A stretch of DNA of 64,000 nucleotides from Amphibalanus amphitrite. Its lineage: Eukaryota; Arthropoda; Thecostraca; Balanomorpha; Balanidae. Shown piece after piece: positions 21,197 through 32,289 of the stretch. Where the stretch lies: the NCBI RefSeq assembly GCF_019059575.1, contig NW_024881601.1, forward strand, positions 310,001-374,000, written 5' to 3'. Position 1 is the first letter of the stretch. Each line of letters opens with the position of its first letter. The notes under the pieces are model-generated. The model saw only the letters and a program-made list of their open reading frames with translations, ran no database searches and was not told where the DNA came from. The position numbers and the translations under genes are program-made.

Positions 21197-21619
21197 TCTT
21201 TAGAAGAACAGTGCACGCCGCTGTTCGAGGCAAACATCACGCAGGATACCACTGGCGCTGATATGGTCGACTTGGGTCAATCAGGTACCGAGACCTCCGA
21301 GAAGCGGACCCGTGAGGAGTCACCTATTCAACCCCCTGCGCCGGAACAGACAACCGCTCAAGCCGTCAGCACAGACGACGCCTCTTGCCATCCCCCGGAG
21401 ACTCCGACAAGCACTAAGCGTGCGCGTGCCGCCCCCGGCCGCCAACCGGCGCCGAATCCACCCGTTCAGGAGCAGCCGGAGGACGCCGAACAGCAAGCGA
21501 TGGAGTCGCCTTCTCCCCGCCAACCAGCAAGGGGAGAAGTATCGACTCTCGAAACCCACATAGGACCACGTCCTACAGGAAAGACGCAGGAAGGAAAACC
21601 AGAGCACTCCCCAGCCTGA
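21161..21619 (+). CDS. Proline-rich low-complexity open frame, unrecognised
   Basis: An open frame of 152 codons that begins inside the right arm of the hairpin repeat. The product is rich in Pro, Glu and Thr with one KRTREE and one TKRARA basic patch. I recognise no domain. It could be the disordered start of an ORF1/gag-like TE protein or simply GC-rich sequence lacking stops. Nothing around it shows transcription. Confidence 0.2.
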   Translation: MRFPERGKSLFQSLEEQCTPLFEANITQDTTGADMVDLGQSGTETSEKRTREESPIQPPAPEQTTAQAVSTDDASCHPPETPTSTKRARAAPGRQPAPNPPVQEQPEDAEQQAMESPSPRQPARGEVSTLETHIGPRPTGKTQEGKPEHSPA

Positions 21620-22154
21620 CCAAAGCCGCGGTAGGCAGCATGTCGATAAGGCTGACGACCCACCACGGATGGGACCCCCTCCGCCTCCACCGCCCTTCAG
21701 CAGTCGTCTAGGGTCTGTTTCCCCAGTGACTTCAGGCTGTTCTTCTCGTCATCCTTATCCTTCCTCAAGGCTGGCTGGCCTGAGGCGTCAACGATTGAAG
21801 AGACAGAGACGTCAGCGCAGACTGCTCCTCCTTGCCGAACAAGCAGAGGGGCGTCGTCGAAGGCGTCAGATTTGGAGGCGACCCTCAATTATCAGGCGCA
21901 CTATCGCTGCGAAAATCAACGACTTGAACGAACCTGAGGAGAGGCGGTCGCTCGTCGCACGCCAGGCTGATGCCTAAAACATGTGAAGCGATGTTAAAGT
22001 GTGCCAGTATATCGAACAGAATGGAAATGCAAGGATACGTCACACATTTGTCTTGCAGTGTCGTGCGGGATTTTATGCAGCGCGTGAGCACGGTTTGGTG
22101 AGCACGGCGGCAGCGGCGCGCCGATCCCCCCGCCCCGCATATTCAACAAGGAGC

Positions 22155-23560
22155 AGCAGCGTTTCCTAAAATCCCAGCGGAAGCATGCTTCAGTAAAGCT
22201 AAGAGGTAGAAGATTCTCGGATGATGAGGTGACGGAGGGGCTTGCGCTCTACTATCAGAGCCCAAAGACCTACCGCCATCTCCGACGTAAGTTCGCCCTA
22301 CCCAGTCCTCGGTGCTTGCGTAGACGGAAACAGACGGAGAGTCCGTCCAGATGCAGACAGGGTTTCAAGACTGGATATCGGCAGTGATTAAAGAGAAGTT
22401 CGAGAGCTCTGCCGAGCATGACAAACTTGTGGTCATTTCATTCGACGAAATGCAAGTTCGGCCGAAGCTGACATATCTGTGACACAACGACGTCGTCGAA
22501 GGGACAGAAGATTTTGGAGAGATGTGCAGGACGTCTCAAACGAGCTGACAGTGCATTGGTGTTCACAGCTCGTGGCATCACCTCGTCAAGGGAACAGCCC
22601 GTGGGCTACTGCTGAGCAAAGGAGCAGCACCAGCACGTGTCCTGAAACCTATTCTGGAAACTTGCATACAAAAGCTGCGTGAAGCTGGGTACACCTGTCT
22701 GCACGGTATGCGAAATGGGTACGCCAAATCAAAAACTGCAAAAAACTCTGTGTCCACGCAACCAAACCCCAGTTCGAAGTAGATGGTGAAGATGTCATGT
22801 GTCTGTATGACGTCCCACGCCTTATGAAGTGCCTAAGAAACACACTCCTCAAACAATTAGTCACGGTAGATGGGAAGACCGCCTCGTGGAACCGCATTCG
22901 ACAGTTTCACGCCACTGACAGAGGCCGCAAGCTGCGATGTGCCCCTAAGTTGAGCGACAAGCACGTTTCTTAACTGTATTACTCATGAAGCCACAGGCGC
23001 TAAAGCAGATTGGGTGGCAAAGCAAGGTACCATGGAAAGATCAAATGCCTTTGCAGGCAGTGCTACCACACGCTGTGGCCAAATGTGTGAGAATGCGGCC
23101 CTCCAAATCTATGGGGGGATGTGTAAGAGAATCTCTCGTGAACTGTGGTCTGATAATCCCACCTGCATGTCCGTGGCTGGGGTTCTCCCCTGATGCTGTG
23201 GTGGTCAGGTGTTTTTCATTCCAACTGCCTTATCATCGCTAAAAAACATGTGTCGAACGACCATTGATAACAATGAGACGACTTCAAACGTGCTCCCCTA
23301 CATTTCATGGTATCCGATTAAGACGAGTGCCGAAAAGCACGATTGCAATGTATGCCGAGCTGCTCAATGCTCATGGTAAGTCCAAGAAACTGGTGGTTTA
23401 CAAATTATAGATTCTGTGTGGAATAAAATCGTATACCGGTCTGACTGATGCAAATGTTGGTGGTTTGAACAGGTCCACAGACATTCTAATAGGTCGCAGG
23501 TTGGACCTTTCGTGTTACACAGGCTGTGGAACTTGCGGTGCTGTTTCGGCGCGTTTTTTT
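22155..23560 (+). pseudogene. Degenerate P-like transposase, tandem copy 1
   Basis: Scattered P/THAP9-transposase blocks in changing frames. A helix-turn-helix region at about 22165-22320 includes RRFSDDEVTEGLALYY and SPKTYRHLRRKFALPS. The RNase H start VVISFDEMQVRPKLTYL is near 22430-22482. Further pieces match CLYDVPRLMKCLRNTLLKQL and APKLSDKHVS in copy 2. Multiple stops and frameshifts make it non-functional. The region 22380-23560 is repeated as copy 2. Confidence 0.75.
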
Positions 23561-23569
23561 TTTACAATA

Positions 23570-24840
23570 CTGGATACTGGCAGTGATTAAATAGAACTTC
23601 GAGAGCTCTGCCGAGCATGATAAACTTGTGGTCGTTTCATTCGACAAAATGCAAGTTCTACCGAAGCTGACATATCTGTCACACAATGACGTCGTCGAAG
23701 GGACAGAAGATTTTGGAGAGATATGTGGAGGACGTCTCAAACGAGCTGACAGTGCATTGGTGTTCACTTCACCTCGCCATGGAAACAGCCAGTGGGCTAC
23801 TGCTGAGCAAAGGAGCAGCACCAGCACGTGTCCTGACACCTATTCTAGAAACTTGCATACAAAAGCTGCGTGAAGCTGGGTACACGTCTGTCTGCACGGT
23901 ATGCGACATGGGTACGCCAAATCAAAAACTGCAAAAAAAAAACTCGGTGTCCACGCAACCAAACCCCAGTTCGAAGTGGATGGTGAAGATGTCATGTGTC
24001 TGTATGACGTTCCACGCCTTATGAAGTGCCTAAGAAACACACTCCTCAAACAATTAGTCACGGTAGATGGGAAGACCGCCTCGTGGAACCACATTCGACA
24101 GTTTCACGCCACTGACAGAGGCCGCAAGCTGCGATGTGCCCCTAAGTTGAGCGACAAGCACGTTTCTTAACTGTATACGCATGAAGCCACAGGCGCTAAA
24201 GCAGATTGGGTGGCAAACCATGGAAAGATCAAAGGCCTTTGCAGGCAATGCTACTACACGCTGTGGCCAAATGTGTGAGAATGCGGCCCTCCAAATATAT
24301 GGGGGGATGTGTAAGAGAATCTCTCGTGAACTGTGGTCTGGTAATCCCACCTGCATGTCCGTGGCTAGGGTTCTCCCTTGATGCTGTGGTGGTCAGGTGT
24401 TTTCCATACAAACTGTCATATCATCGCTAAAAAATATGTGTCGAACGACCATTGATTACAATGAGACGACTTCAAACGTGCTCCCCTACATTGCAGGGTA
24501 TCCGATTAAGACGAGTGCCGAAAAGCACGATTGCGATGTATGCGGCGAGTTGCTCAATGCTCATGGTAAGTCCAAGAAACTGGTGGTTTACAAATTATAG
24601 ATTCTGTGTGGAATAAAATCGTATACCGGTCTGACTGATGCAAATGTTGGTGGTTTGAACAGGTCCACAGGCATTCTAATAGGTCGCAGATTGGACCTTT
24701 CGTGTTACACAGGCTGTGGAACTTGCGGTGCTGTTTCGGCGCGTTTTTTATGTAGAATATGGACGGTGAATCGGTCGTCGCGATGTACGATGCACCCCAT
24801 CTTTTCAAGTGCCTACGAAACAGTCAGTACGAACAAATGA
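23570..24840 (+). pseudogene. Degenerate P-like transposase, tandem copy 2
   Basis: Near-identical tandem repeat of 22380-23560 with its own indels. Blocks: VVSFDKMQVLPKLTYL (the acidic residue after D is changed to K), LLLSKGAAPARVL, TVCDMGTPNQKL, FEVDGEDVMCLYDVPRLMK, APKLSDKHVS, VLPYIAGYPIKTSAEKHDC and YTGLTDANVGGLNRS. A further MDGESVVAMYDAPHLFKCLRN at about 24759-24820 looks like the start of a third partial unit. No intact frame remains. Confidence 0.75.
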
Positions 24841-24849
24841 CTCGTTGTC

Positions 24850-25334
24850 GCAGAAGAGCGGTCGTTTTCGATGTGGACGTTGTGGACGAGAGCCAGCAGG
24901 CTCCCAAATCACACGAAGAGCTGGATCCGCCGTCGTTAACCTACGTTGGCGCGGATTTTCTTCGAACCCTCCCCCAGAAAGACATACCGGTTCAGCTGGA
25001 GGATCAGTGTCCTGGTCAGCTAGCTGGGTGGTAACGCGATATTCGTCGTGTCCGCAGTGCTGACAGAGTAGCTCGCGCCGGTCGGGCCGCATGCTTAGCC
25101 GCAAGGCGTCCTGCAGCGTGGGTGCCTCTGTGCCCTGGCGGCGCCGCACGCTCACAAACCAGCTGATGTTCTCCTGGCGCTTCAGCACTGGCTCATGACA
25201 CTTGGTGCACAAGTAACTCTCGACAGTCTGGTATTGGAAGTTGTCGCGAGGCGTCGTGCGTCGTGCGTCGGTCGTCGCACGTCTACTGCGTCTATCATTG
25301 TGTTCATCAGTCGCAGCAGGAACTCATTGGCGTC
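24850..25334 (-). pseudogene. Broken ubiquitin-specific protease (USP) fragment
   Basis: On the minus strand the sequence opens after an ATATGCAG acceptor with DANEFLLRLMNT, matching the QDAxEF box of USP catalytic domains. Two CxxC zinc-binding pairs follow (CTKCHEPV and CQHCGHDEY), then LILQLNRYVFLGEG, the L-x-L-x-R-(F/Y) USP motif. The spacing resembles the USP37/26/29 group. The blocks lie in three different frames; one shift is at a CGTCGTGCG repeat (about 25240-25280) and one near 25015. The catalytic Cys box and final His box are absent. It is therefore a pseudogene fragment, lying against P-like transposase remnants on the other strand. Confidence 0.65.
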
Positions 25335-25633
25335 CTGCATATGTAACTGATGTAACTGTATGCAATGTCATCTATATGAAATTTATTCTCCCTTAGTTTA
25401 TCTTATCCAGGCCGGACGAGCCAGATGATCGCTGGAAAGGTCACTGGCATATGGTCCGCTGCGAAGCCATCAGTCGACTCCCTCGAGTGATGCGAAAACC
25501 CTTTGTTGTTCTGCCACTGATGGCCAGAAGCATCTCCTCTTTATTTATGTTACCAGTATTTTAAATCAATATATTTCGGTGACTGCCAAGTTTCATCCAG
25601 TACCTCACTTTTCTTCACATTCCTTTTCCAGCA

Positions 25634-25843
25634 ATGCGGCAAATGATGTCAATGATGACACACCTAATGAAAACGGTGGAAGGTATTGAAAATACCGTCA
25701 AACTGACGAACTCCATCGTCAGGGAGATGGATGTCAAGGGCACTGGCGAAAGGCGCCACTCCCAGGCGACTGTCCAGACCTTAGAGGAGTTCGATGCACT
25801 GAACAGCAGGCTGCAAGACCGCTCCTGCTACAAATGGCAATAA
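25634..25843 (+). CDS. Short exon-like frame, weakly DUF4806-like
   Basis: Follows a TTCCTTTTCCAG acceptor and encodes 69 residues, ending VQTLEEFDALNSRLQDRSCYKWQ then stop. The end faintly resembles the start of DUF4806, a domain common in TE-derived arthropod proteins. A single exon with no partner; could be chance. Confidence 0.25.
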   Translation: MRQMMSMMTHLMKTVEGIENTVKLTNSIVREMDVKGTGERRHSQATVQTLEEFDALNSRLQDRSCYKWQ

Positions 25844-25942
25844 CTGGGCTGGCGACGTGCCGATTGTCAATCAGCTGCTTTTCTAGTTATTTAAAATGTT
25901 TGTTTTTATATAGTTCTTTGGTGCCAGCCTTTTTATAATAAT

Positions 25943-26877
25943 ATGTATTTACCAGCTATGCGTTTGGTGCACCATTGCCCGAAGCGACCTGGATTAAAAC
26001 GTGCAAACGGTGATGCGACCAAAAACATTCCAAGCATGAGCAGTGTCATAACGCAAACTGTCTCCAGATTCCTGGCCACAGGCAGCATCTACACTATGGT
26101 TGGTGACGCTCACGGTCTCAGCGGCGTTACCATCCACGGCACCATTCATCGCGTCATGGCTGCCCTGGTGCACAGGCTGTTGGGGCTGATAAGTTTCCCG
26201 CAGAGCAGGCAGGGCTGCCGCTCCGTGCAGCGGCGCTTCTTTGAGATGGCCAGCCTGCCAGGTGTGATTGGTGAGAGGATTATAGCAGAGGCTATTCATT
26301 TTTTTTTTGTTTATAAATAAATAAATATATATGTATGTATGTATATGTATATGTATATATGCGCTTTTTGTTGTGTACGTAATTCTCTGGATTCTATGAA
26401 GGAGCTGCTTTCAACTTAACTAATGAATAGGTATGTGCATCATTACGTACTTCCTGAACGTGCCACAGGGTGCACAGACGGCTGCCACGTGCAGATCAGA
26501 GCCCCAGCGAAGCAAGAGAACGCTTTCGTTAACGGCCACCATCAGACGTCGCTGAACGTCATGGCGGTCGCCGTGCCCGACGGACGGTTCTTTGCCGTGA
26601 GCGTCCATGCTGGGGATCGCCAACACGACTCGCGGGCTCTGGCAGAATCTGGCCTCCCAGAGAGGTGAATAATATGTAAGGGAGGCCCATTGTGGTGTTT
26701 CAACATAATGTGTTTTTTCTCCATGAAGACATGGTAGTAATCCATTGTTATAATGGAGGAAGGCAATGCTATACGGTAATTTTTTTTCGTTTATCTTTTA
26801 GACTGGAGAGGATCGTACTCGTACCAGTCGAGGAGCCTGTCATCCTAGGGGACAGCGCCTATCCAAGCCGAACATAG
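25943..26877 (+). pseudogene. PIF/Harbinger transposase, three exon-like blocks
   Basis: Block 1 (25943 to about 26270) has FLATGSIYTMVGDAHGLSG and ends FFEMASLPGVIG at a GT donor. Block 2 (about 26470-26668) starts at a CCACAG acceptor with CTDGCHVQIRAPAKQENAF and includes DRQHDSRAL, so the first two acidic positions (D in DGCHV, D in HDSR) are present. Block 3 (about 26802-26877) follows a CTTTTAG acceptor and ends GDSAYPSRT with a stop where intact proteins continue into LxPW. The third acidic residue region is lost, so it is inactive. Harbinger elements carry DDE transposases that insert at TWA-like sites. Confidence 0.75.
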
Positions 26878-27539
26878 CTGCTGACCCTGATCGACAGACC
26901 AGCCTCGGTAGCGAGGGATCACGGTTGTATCCTTCGTTACATGACCGAAGTCTTAATGATTGCAGTGTTGATCCCTTCGCCATCAGGAGTGGTGTAATTC
27001 ATATTTGTCGTGATTTACTCCTCTGGCACTTTTCACACGCTGACATTTCAAGGCTTCTGACTGTACACTGTCAGTCATTTGTGCGTTATTTTACGTGTCT
27101 AACAAGAAGCGTCCTTGAACTCGGGAAAGTAGGTATTCGACAAGATATAGCTGGTTGAGGGTGTGCGAGCTCCAGTCCTGAGCGTTATGCCCCGGATGGG
27201 TCTCTTGTCCGACGGACTGGCGGCCTTCAGAGCCTCTCTGCGGAAATCAGGGACCTTAACATACTAACCAGTATGTTACAGCGTCTCAATGGAGGACTGC
27301 AATGCCGCGGCCGGGAGTACACGAGCTGCACAGCACCTTGGACTGGGTGCCGCCCCTACCGCGTCGATGGAGTCACACCCGTCCCCAAACATGATGGAGG
27401 CCGGGGGCAGGGACGGTGCTCAAGAGACGTCGGTTCAGCCGTCATGGACGTTTGGACCAAACATATGCATTTTTGTGAACATACCTTTATACTAAGTTAA
27501 CTGATTATTTCAAACCTAACTCATGAATATCCGCTTCAT

Positions 27540-27665
27540 CGTGTCCGTCCTGGCCGTGCCACGGGGTACAATGGCTGCAACGTGAAGATAAGGGTCCTGA
27601 GCGAGGCAAGAAAACGCGTTCATCAACCGCCACCATCAGAAGACCCTGATCGTCATGGCAGGCGG
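27540..27665 (+). pseudogene. Second, more decayed Harbinger exon fragment
   Basis: Nucleotide-level relative of 26440-26580: it retains GGCTGCAACGTGAAGATAAG and the ACCGCCACCATCAGA segment, but with a frameshift and changed residues. A third fragment of the same exon is at about 28700-28750. Confidence 0.6.
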
Positions 27666-27805
27666 CGGCGCCTCTTGTGTGGCGGGTGACGCCGCGATCC
27701 GCGCTAATGTCCGCAGCTGTTCGCGATTTTGTGTCGGCTGGGGTCTTGCGGCCAGGCAGGCCGCGCTCCTGCTACTATTATGCTGTTGCTATTATGCTTC
27801 CTCAG

Positions 27806-28676
27806 GACTACCAGCTCATCGTGCTCAGCCACGGCGCGGTGATGGCGGGCATGGTGCTGCACGAGGAGGCGCGGGGGGACGACGCGGGGCGCCTGCAGCG
27901 GCTCGACGAGCCAGGCGCCTACGCCAAGCCCCTGCGCTTTCAAGCGTACCGTCTGTACATGGTGTGGAGGTGAGCATTTGTAATCGAGGCATCGAATTAA
28001 GACTGATTTAAGGTTAACTTGAGGGGCAGATATAGGTCGAAGTCAGGGAAAATCACAGGATTGTTTTTTATTTGTCTTCGTCATTTTTGTGGTTTGGAGA
28101 TATTGGATGAAGTGTTGAAAATATGTTTACAGGAGGTAGGATGAAGATGGATATACAAGTTCACGTAGGGAGGAGGAATGGCCATTGGACATATACATTC
28201 TGCTGGGGTGGAGTGGGGGGGGGGGGTTTATATTACATTCGTGCTTTTGGGGGCCAGCACTCGCGAACTCCCGGACTCCCTCATGATCCGCCTCTACTCA
28301 AAATTATACCAAGCCATAAGCTTAACTTTTCTTAACATGTCAATACTCTGGTTCATTCGCTTTTTAGTGCCATCATCCAATGTTCCTTTCAGATCAGACT
28401 TTTGCATGCGCATACCTGCGTCTACTAGCATTCCTGGCCAATGTTTCAAAATACTAACACAATTTCTCGTGTTAATATTTTGAATGACATATCATGATTG
28501 GGACAGTCATCTTCACATATAGTCAGACATGTCAATTTTCCTTTTTCAGGTGCGGGCGACTTGGGCGGGACAACCGGCAGCCGGTGCCATCGTGCGTGGT
28601 GCTGAACATCAGAAAGAAGTGGCCGAGCCCCGACGGCGCCTACGATGGATTTAAGGAGCGCACGGAAACCCTATAA
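27806..28676 (+). pseudogene. P2X7 C-terminal-like (P2RX7_C) two-exon fragment
   Basis: Exon 27806-27969 (after CTTCCTCAG) and exon 28550-28676 (after CCTTTTTCAG) join in phase to read ...YRLYMVWR then CGRLGRDNRQPVPSCVVLNI... to a stop. The AYR..W..G.LG..NR..(I/V)PSCVV.xIR motif matches the cysteine-rich C-terminal P2X7 domain that is often carried by TE-derived proteins in invertebrates. The N-terminal cysteines of the domain are not found, so this is partial. The first exon is duplicated at about 28890-29054. Confidence 0.6.
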
Positions 28677-28714
28677 GTACTACAACACGTGATGAGCAAC
28701 AACAACACGTGATC

Positions 28715-29145
28715 AACCGCCACCATCAGACGTCCCTGATCGCCATGGCAGGCGGTGGCGCCTCTTGTGTGACGGGTGACGCCGCGGTCCGCGTTGATGT
28801 CCGCAGCTGTTCGTGATTTTGTGTCGGCTGGGGTCTTGCGGCCAGGCAGGCCGCGCTCCTGCTACTATTATGCTGTTGCTATTATGCTTCCTCAGGACTA
28901 CCAGCTCATCGTGCTCAGCCACGGCGCGGTGATGGCGGGCATGGTGCTGCACGAGGAGGCGCGGGGGGACGACGCGGGGCGCCTGCAGCGGCTCGACGAG
29001 CCAGGCGCCTACGCCAAGCCCCTGCGCTTTCAAGCGTACCGTCTGTACGTGGTGTAGAGGTGAGCATTTGTAATCGAGGCATCGAAGTAAGACTGATTTA
29101 AGGTTAACTTGAGGGGCAGACATAGGTCGAAGTCAGGGAAAATCA
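28715..29145 (+). repeat. Duplicate of 27630-28060
   Basis: About 430 bp nearly identical to 27630-28060, offset about 1084 bp, in the same orientation. It contains the second copy of the P2X7-C-like exon, where a TGG codon has become TAG just before the donor. The duplication therefore postdates the Harbinger/P2X7-like junction. Confidence 0.9.
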
Positions 29146-29149
29146 ATCG

Positions 29150-29640
29150 ATGCCGCGCTAGGGTCAGTCGACGAGAAAGATGAGGCGGAGAATCGGAAGG
29201 CAGAATTAATGGAGCTGCTATCCATGGAAGAACACGAGCAACGGCTTAAACATCCAGTCACGGAGCCACGGACATCGCTCCCGGCGGCACTCAGCGCGAT
29301 GGCTTAGGTCACCGGCGCGGCAGCTCAAAATTGTCCGAAATCCAGTGATGCCTCTTGAGTACGAGCAGAAAAGGCAGCGAGGGACGCGCTTTGGACACAG
29401 CTTATCGCCATGGATGGTTTGACCATCCCTTCCCAATCTTTCCTCTCAACATTCGAAGGCATGGACCGCGAGTTTTCGGTATACCACTCCCACGAGCCCG
29501 ACCAGCTCAGCCTTAAGGTGTAGGGTGTGGTGAGGGAGATAACCGAGCTACTGGTCAACAAGCTCAATGTGGGCCAATCGTTTCATTAGTTAGGATGAAT
29601 TCAAAGTAGTCCACCATGATGGACATTTGTTTGTTTGTTT
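29150..29640 (+). other. Decayed coiled-coil-like sequence, unrecognised
   Basis: One frame reads AENRKAELMELLSMEEHEQR, and a later one has FEGMDREFSVYHSHEPDQLS, with stops between. It could be remnants of a gag-like or accessory TE protein. I cannot name it. Confidence 0.3.
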
Positions 29641-29648
29641 AGCTCATT

Positions 29649-31166
29649 TTGTGTGAACGGCTTGACATCTTCAACGGCGTAGAGCAGGAGCTTCTAAATG
29701 GCACAACACTTGCCTATAGATGCCAAGAGGAGGAGGCGAGTGCTCAGAAGTGGCTAAAGCTGTTTGAAGCCACCACCAAGACCAGCTTTTCGGTGTTCTC
29801 CTCTGTGTGTGGCAGAAACGGCATCATCTACCAGGCTCGACTCCGCTGCCACCGTCAGCCCCCGGGCCGAGTTTCCCGTCCGCGCAAAAAGCAGCCTGCC
29901 AAGGATACTGGCTGTGGGATGAAAGTGACTGCTCTCATGACAAGAATCCCAAACAGGAACCGGTCGAAACATCCGTGTGCGGGCTACGCCTTGCGCATAA
30001 CCTCCAACGGCGAGCCGCACAACCACGCGGTCGAGACGGCAGCGGCGCTGCGGTACCGGAAGGTGCCCGAGACCACCGACGCACGACTGCTGGAGCTGTC
30101 CTCCCACCATCACTTCACTAGCTTGGCTACTGGGTCCGTGGCCGGCGTCCCTCCGGGAGGCTCCCATTTGATACTGGAACTGGTGACGGTGGTGGTGGCC
30201 ATCTATGTCTAGCATGACCCTTCCGCTCATCGCTGCGTTGCACTAAATTAATTGCATTAATGCTGACAATGTCAGTGCCAACGTACCGAACGCCAAGGCA
30301 CATGGTTCCGGCCATTGATGCAACTAGTCAACAGTAACTACCAATGAGTGATAGAACGCGGGTAATGCTGAGCATGCTGAACATTCACATATGCTAATAA
30401 ACTGTGTGTCAGCTGTGTGTATGTGCATTGTCTTACAACTGCGAGTCACTGTACAAATACCTGCGTCCTGTATGTGCATTATCTTTCTAGTTGAGCTTTT
30501 TCTTGCCATTGAGCCTACAGTGCACGAGTCTGCATGACAACAAGGAAGCTCCTCAAGGCAGTGGCTGGCTCCAAAGTTCTGCAGATCGACGCCACCTACA
30601 AGGTAAACTAGCAAGGATATCCGGCTATTGTGGCAGGAATTGCAGATGCGGACAAGAAGTTCTTCCCTTGTATGGTGAGCGTCTTATCCACAGAGACTGC
30701 AGCTGACTATGCCTTTGTCCTGCGAGCCATGAAAGATGGTGCCTCTCTGTGCGGTGATGGTGAATTTACACCAGATGTGGTTGTGGGCGGCATGGCGCGA
30801 GCCATCACCAGTGCTATAGCGGAGGTGTTCCCAAACGCGGTTCGACGTGTGTGCTGGTTCCACGTGAAAAAGGCAGTGGAAGAAAGGAACCGGCTGAAGC
30901 CCGTGACATGCTCATGGCGGACATTGCCGATCTGCAGCTGTCGCTGGATGACGACATGCTCTGGCGTACAGCCGGTCTCACGCTCCGGAAATGGTCCGCG
31001 AGGTGGCCATAACAACATAGGTATTCCCGGAATACTTCAAGAAGACGGTGCTCGGAGAATACTATGCTTTCCATGAAGGAGTGCATCGTGGTTCCCCAAG
31101 CACCAACAATGGACTGAAAGCTGTGAATGGAGTCATCAAATGCCTGTTCACACGTCGTGAGCGGAT
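29649..31166 (+). pseudogene. MULE (Mutator-like) transposase
   Basis: The first block, 29649-30212, has a GCGMKVTA...GEPHNHA segment resembling the zinc-binding N-terminal domains of MULE/FAR1-type proteins. After a gap of about 320 bp, 30510-30960 carries the MULE core: KVLQIDATYKVN, then a stop in place of W (TAG at about 30609), IVAGIADADKKFFPC, STETAADYAF, VVGGMARAITSAI and RRVCWFHVKKAVEER. A last block near 31030-31165 reads YFKKTVLGEYYAFHEG and STNNGLKAVNGVIK. Several frameshifts and stops show it is inactive. The array unit at 31167 begins directly after it. Confidence 0.75.
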
Positions 31167-31299
31167 AAAGTAATAACAATATGACTATTCTTTTGTTGCA
31201 TCCACTGTTCAGTCGTCTAAGCTGCTTGGTTAATGTTTCTTATCAGGATTTCAAATAGGAATTGAAAGTATCGAACTAAGCGCTTAGTTTAACTTAAGC

Positions 31300-32120
31300 A
31301 TGACGGGTTATTAGATGAAGATTTGGCCAACATGCTTGAAGGCCAGGATTGACAACCAGCTGGTGTCAGAGCTCTTCAAGAATGAGGTTGTGAATGGCTT
31401 CAGGAAGAGGAGGGGGCGCAGGTACTCTGATGAGGTCAAACGTTTCTGCCTCACTCTTAACTACTATACTACTCCCCGAGATCCTTTGCCTTTTTGGCAA
31501 AGAACTTTGCACTACCGAGTAAAACATCTATCAAGTGTTAGACAAGAAGTGTCAACTGTGATGTCGGCATCCTCAGTGAAGTGCTTGACAAGCTGGAGCA
31601 GCAGGTGAAGGATGTCATTATCGACAGACGCTGCTCCCTGCAGGTCGATGAAATGTCCATCCGAAAAGGGTTGGTGTATGACCACAGTGAAGGGAGGTTT
31701 GTTGGGCATGTGCAGCTACGTAATGGCGACACTGACGACTCATCACACGCCACAAATGCACTGACATTCATAGCTGTGGGTCTGAAGGGACAGTGGCGAC
31801 ACCCAGTGGCTTACTTTTTCACTAACCACCTATCCAGTGACAGCTTCGCTGAGCTGACGAGGTCAGTGTTGGGCGCCGTGGCGAGGCGGGCCTATGAAAT
31901 TCTAGTCCAGGTTTTCTGCCCGGTTTCCTCAGCAGCATCTGCCTTTTATTTCAAAGTTCCCCGTCAGGAAACTTCGTGTGTTACAAAGCGAGGTGCACAC
32001 CATCATTCGATCTGAACTCTGCGACGAAGCAATGCTGCTCCGCGCCAGGATGGCCAAGGTCGAGTGGAGTAATAGAGCTGTCAGGTGTTTGTGGCAATAC
32101 ATGATATGAATGACTTCTTG
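31300..32120 (+). pseudogene. P-like transposase fragment, array unit 1
   Basis: Starts with a helix-turn-helix block (RGRRYSDEVKRFCLTLNYYT, then ...PFWQRTLH out of frame), followed in another frame by SLQVDEMSIRKGLVYDHSEG and WRHPVAYFFTNHLSSDSFAEL, which match the RNase H start of P/THAP9-like transposases. Frameshifts separate the blocks and the C-terminal two thirds is absent. Confidence 0.7.
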
Positions 32121-32289
32121 TTTGACTTCATAAAAGCGGACTATTAACTGCCGTTTGGAAGCTTGGGCCAAGATTTAAGTGAACTTGTGTAGGGGTCTTG
32201 TGTCTTGTGCGTACAAGGCTTGAAAGAGTCTGGTATACAAGACTTGCTGGCATACATTGTTTTACGACGTGAACACTAGAACGTTACTA

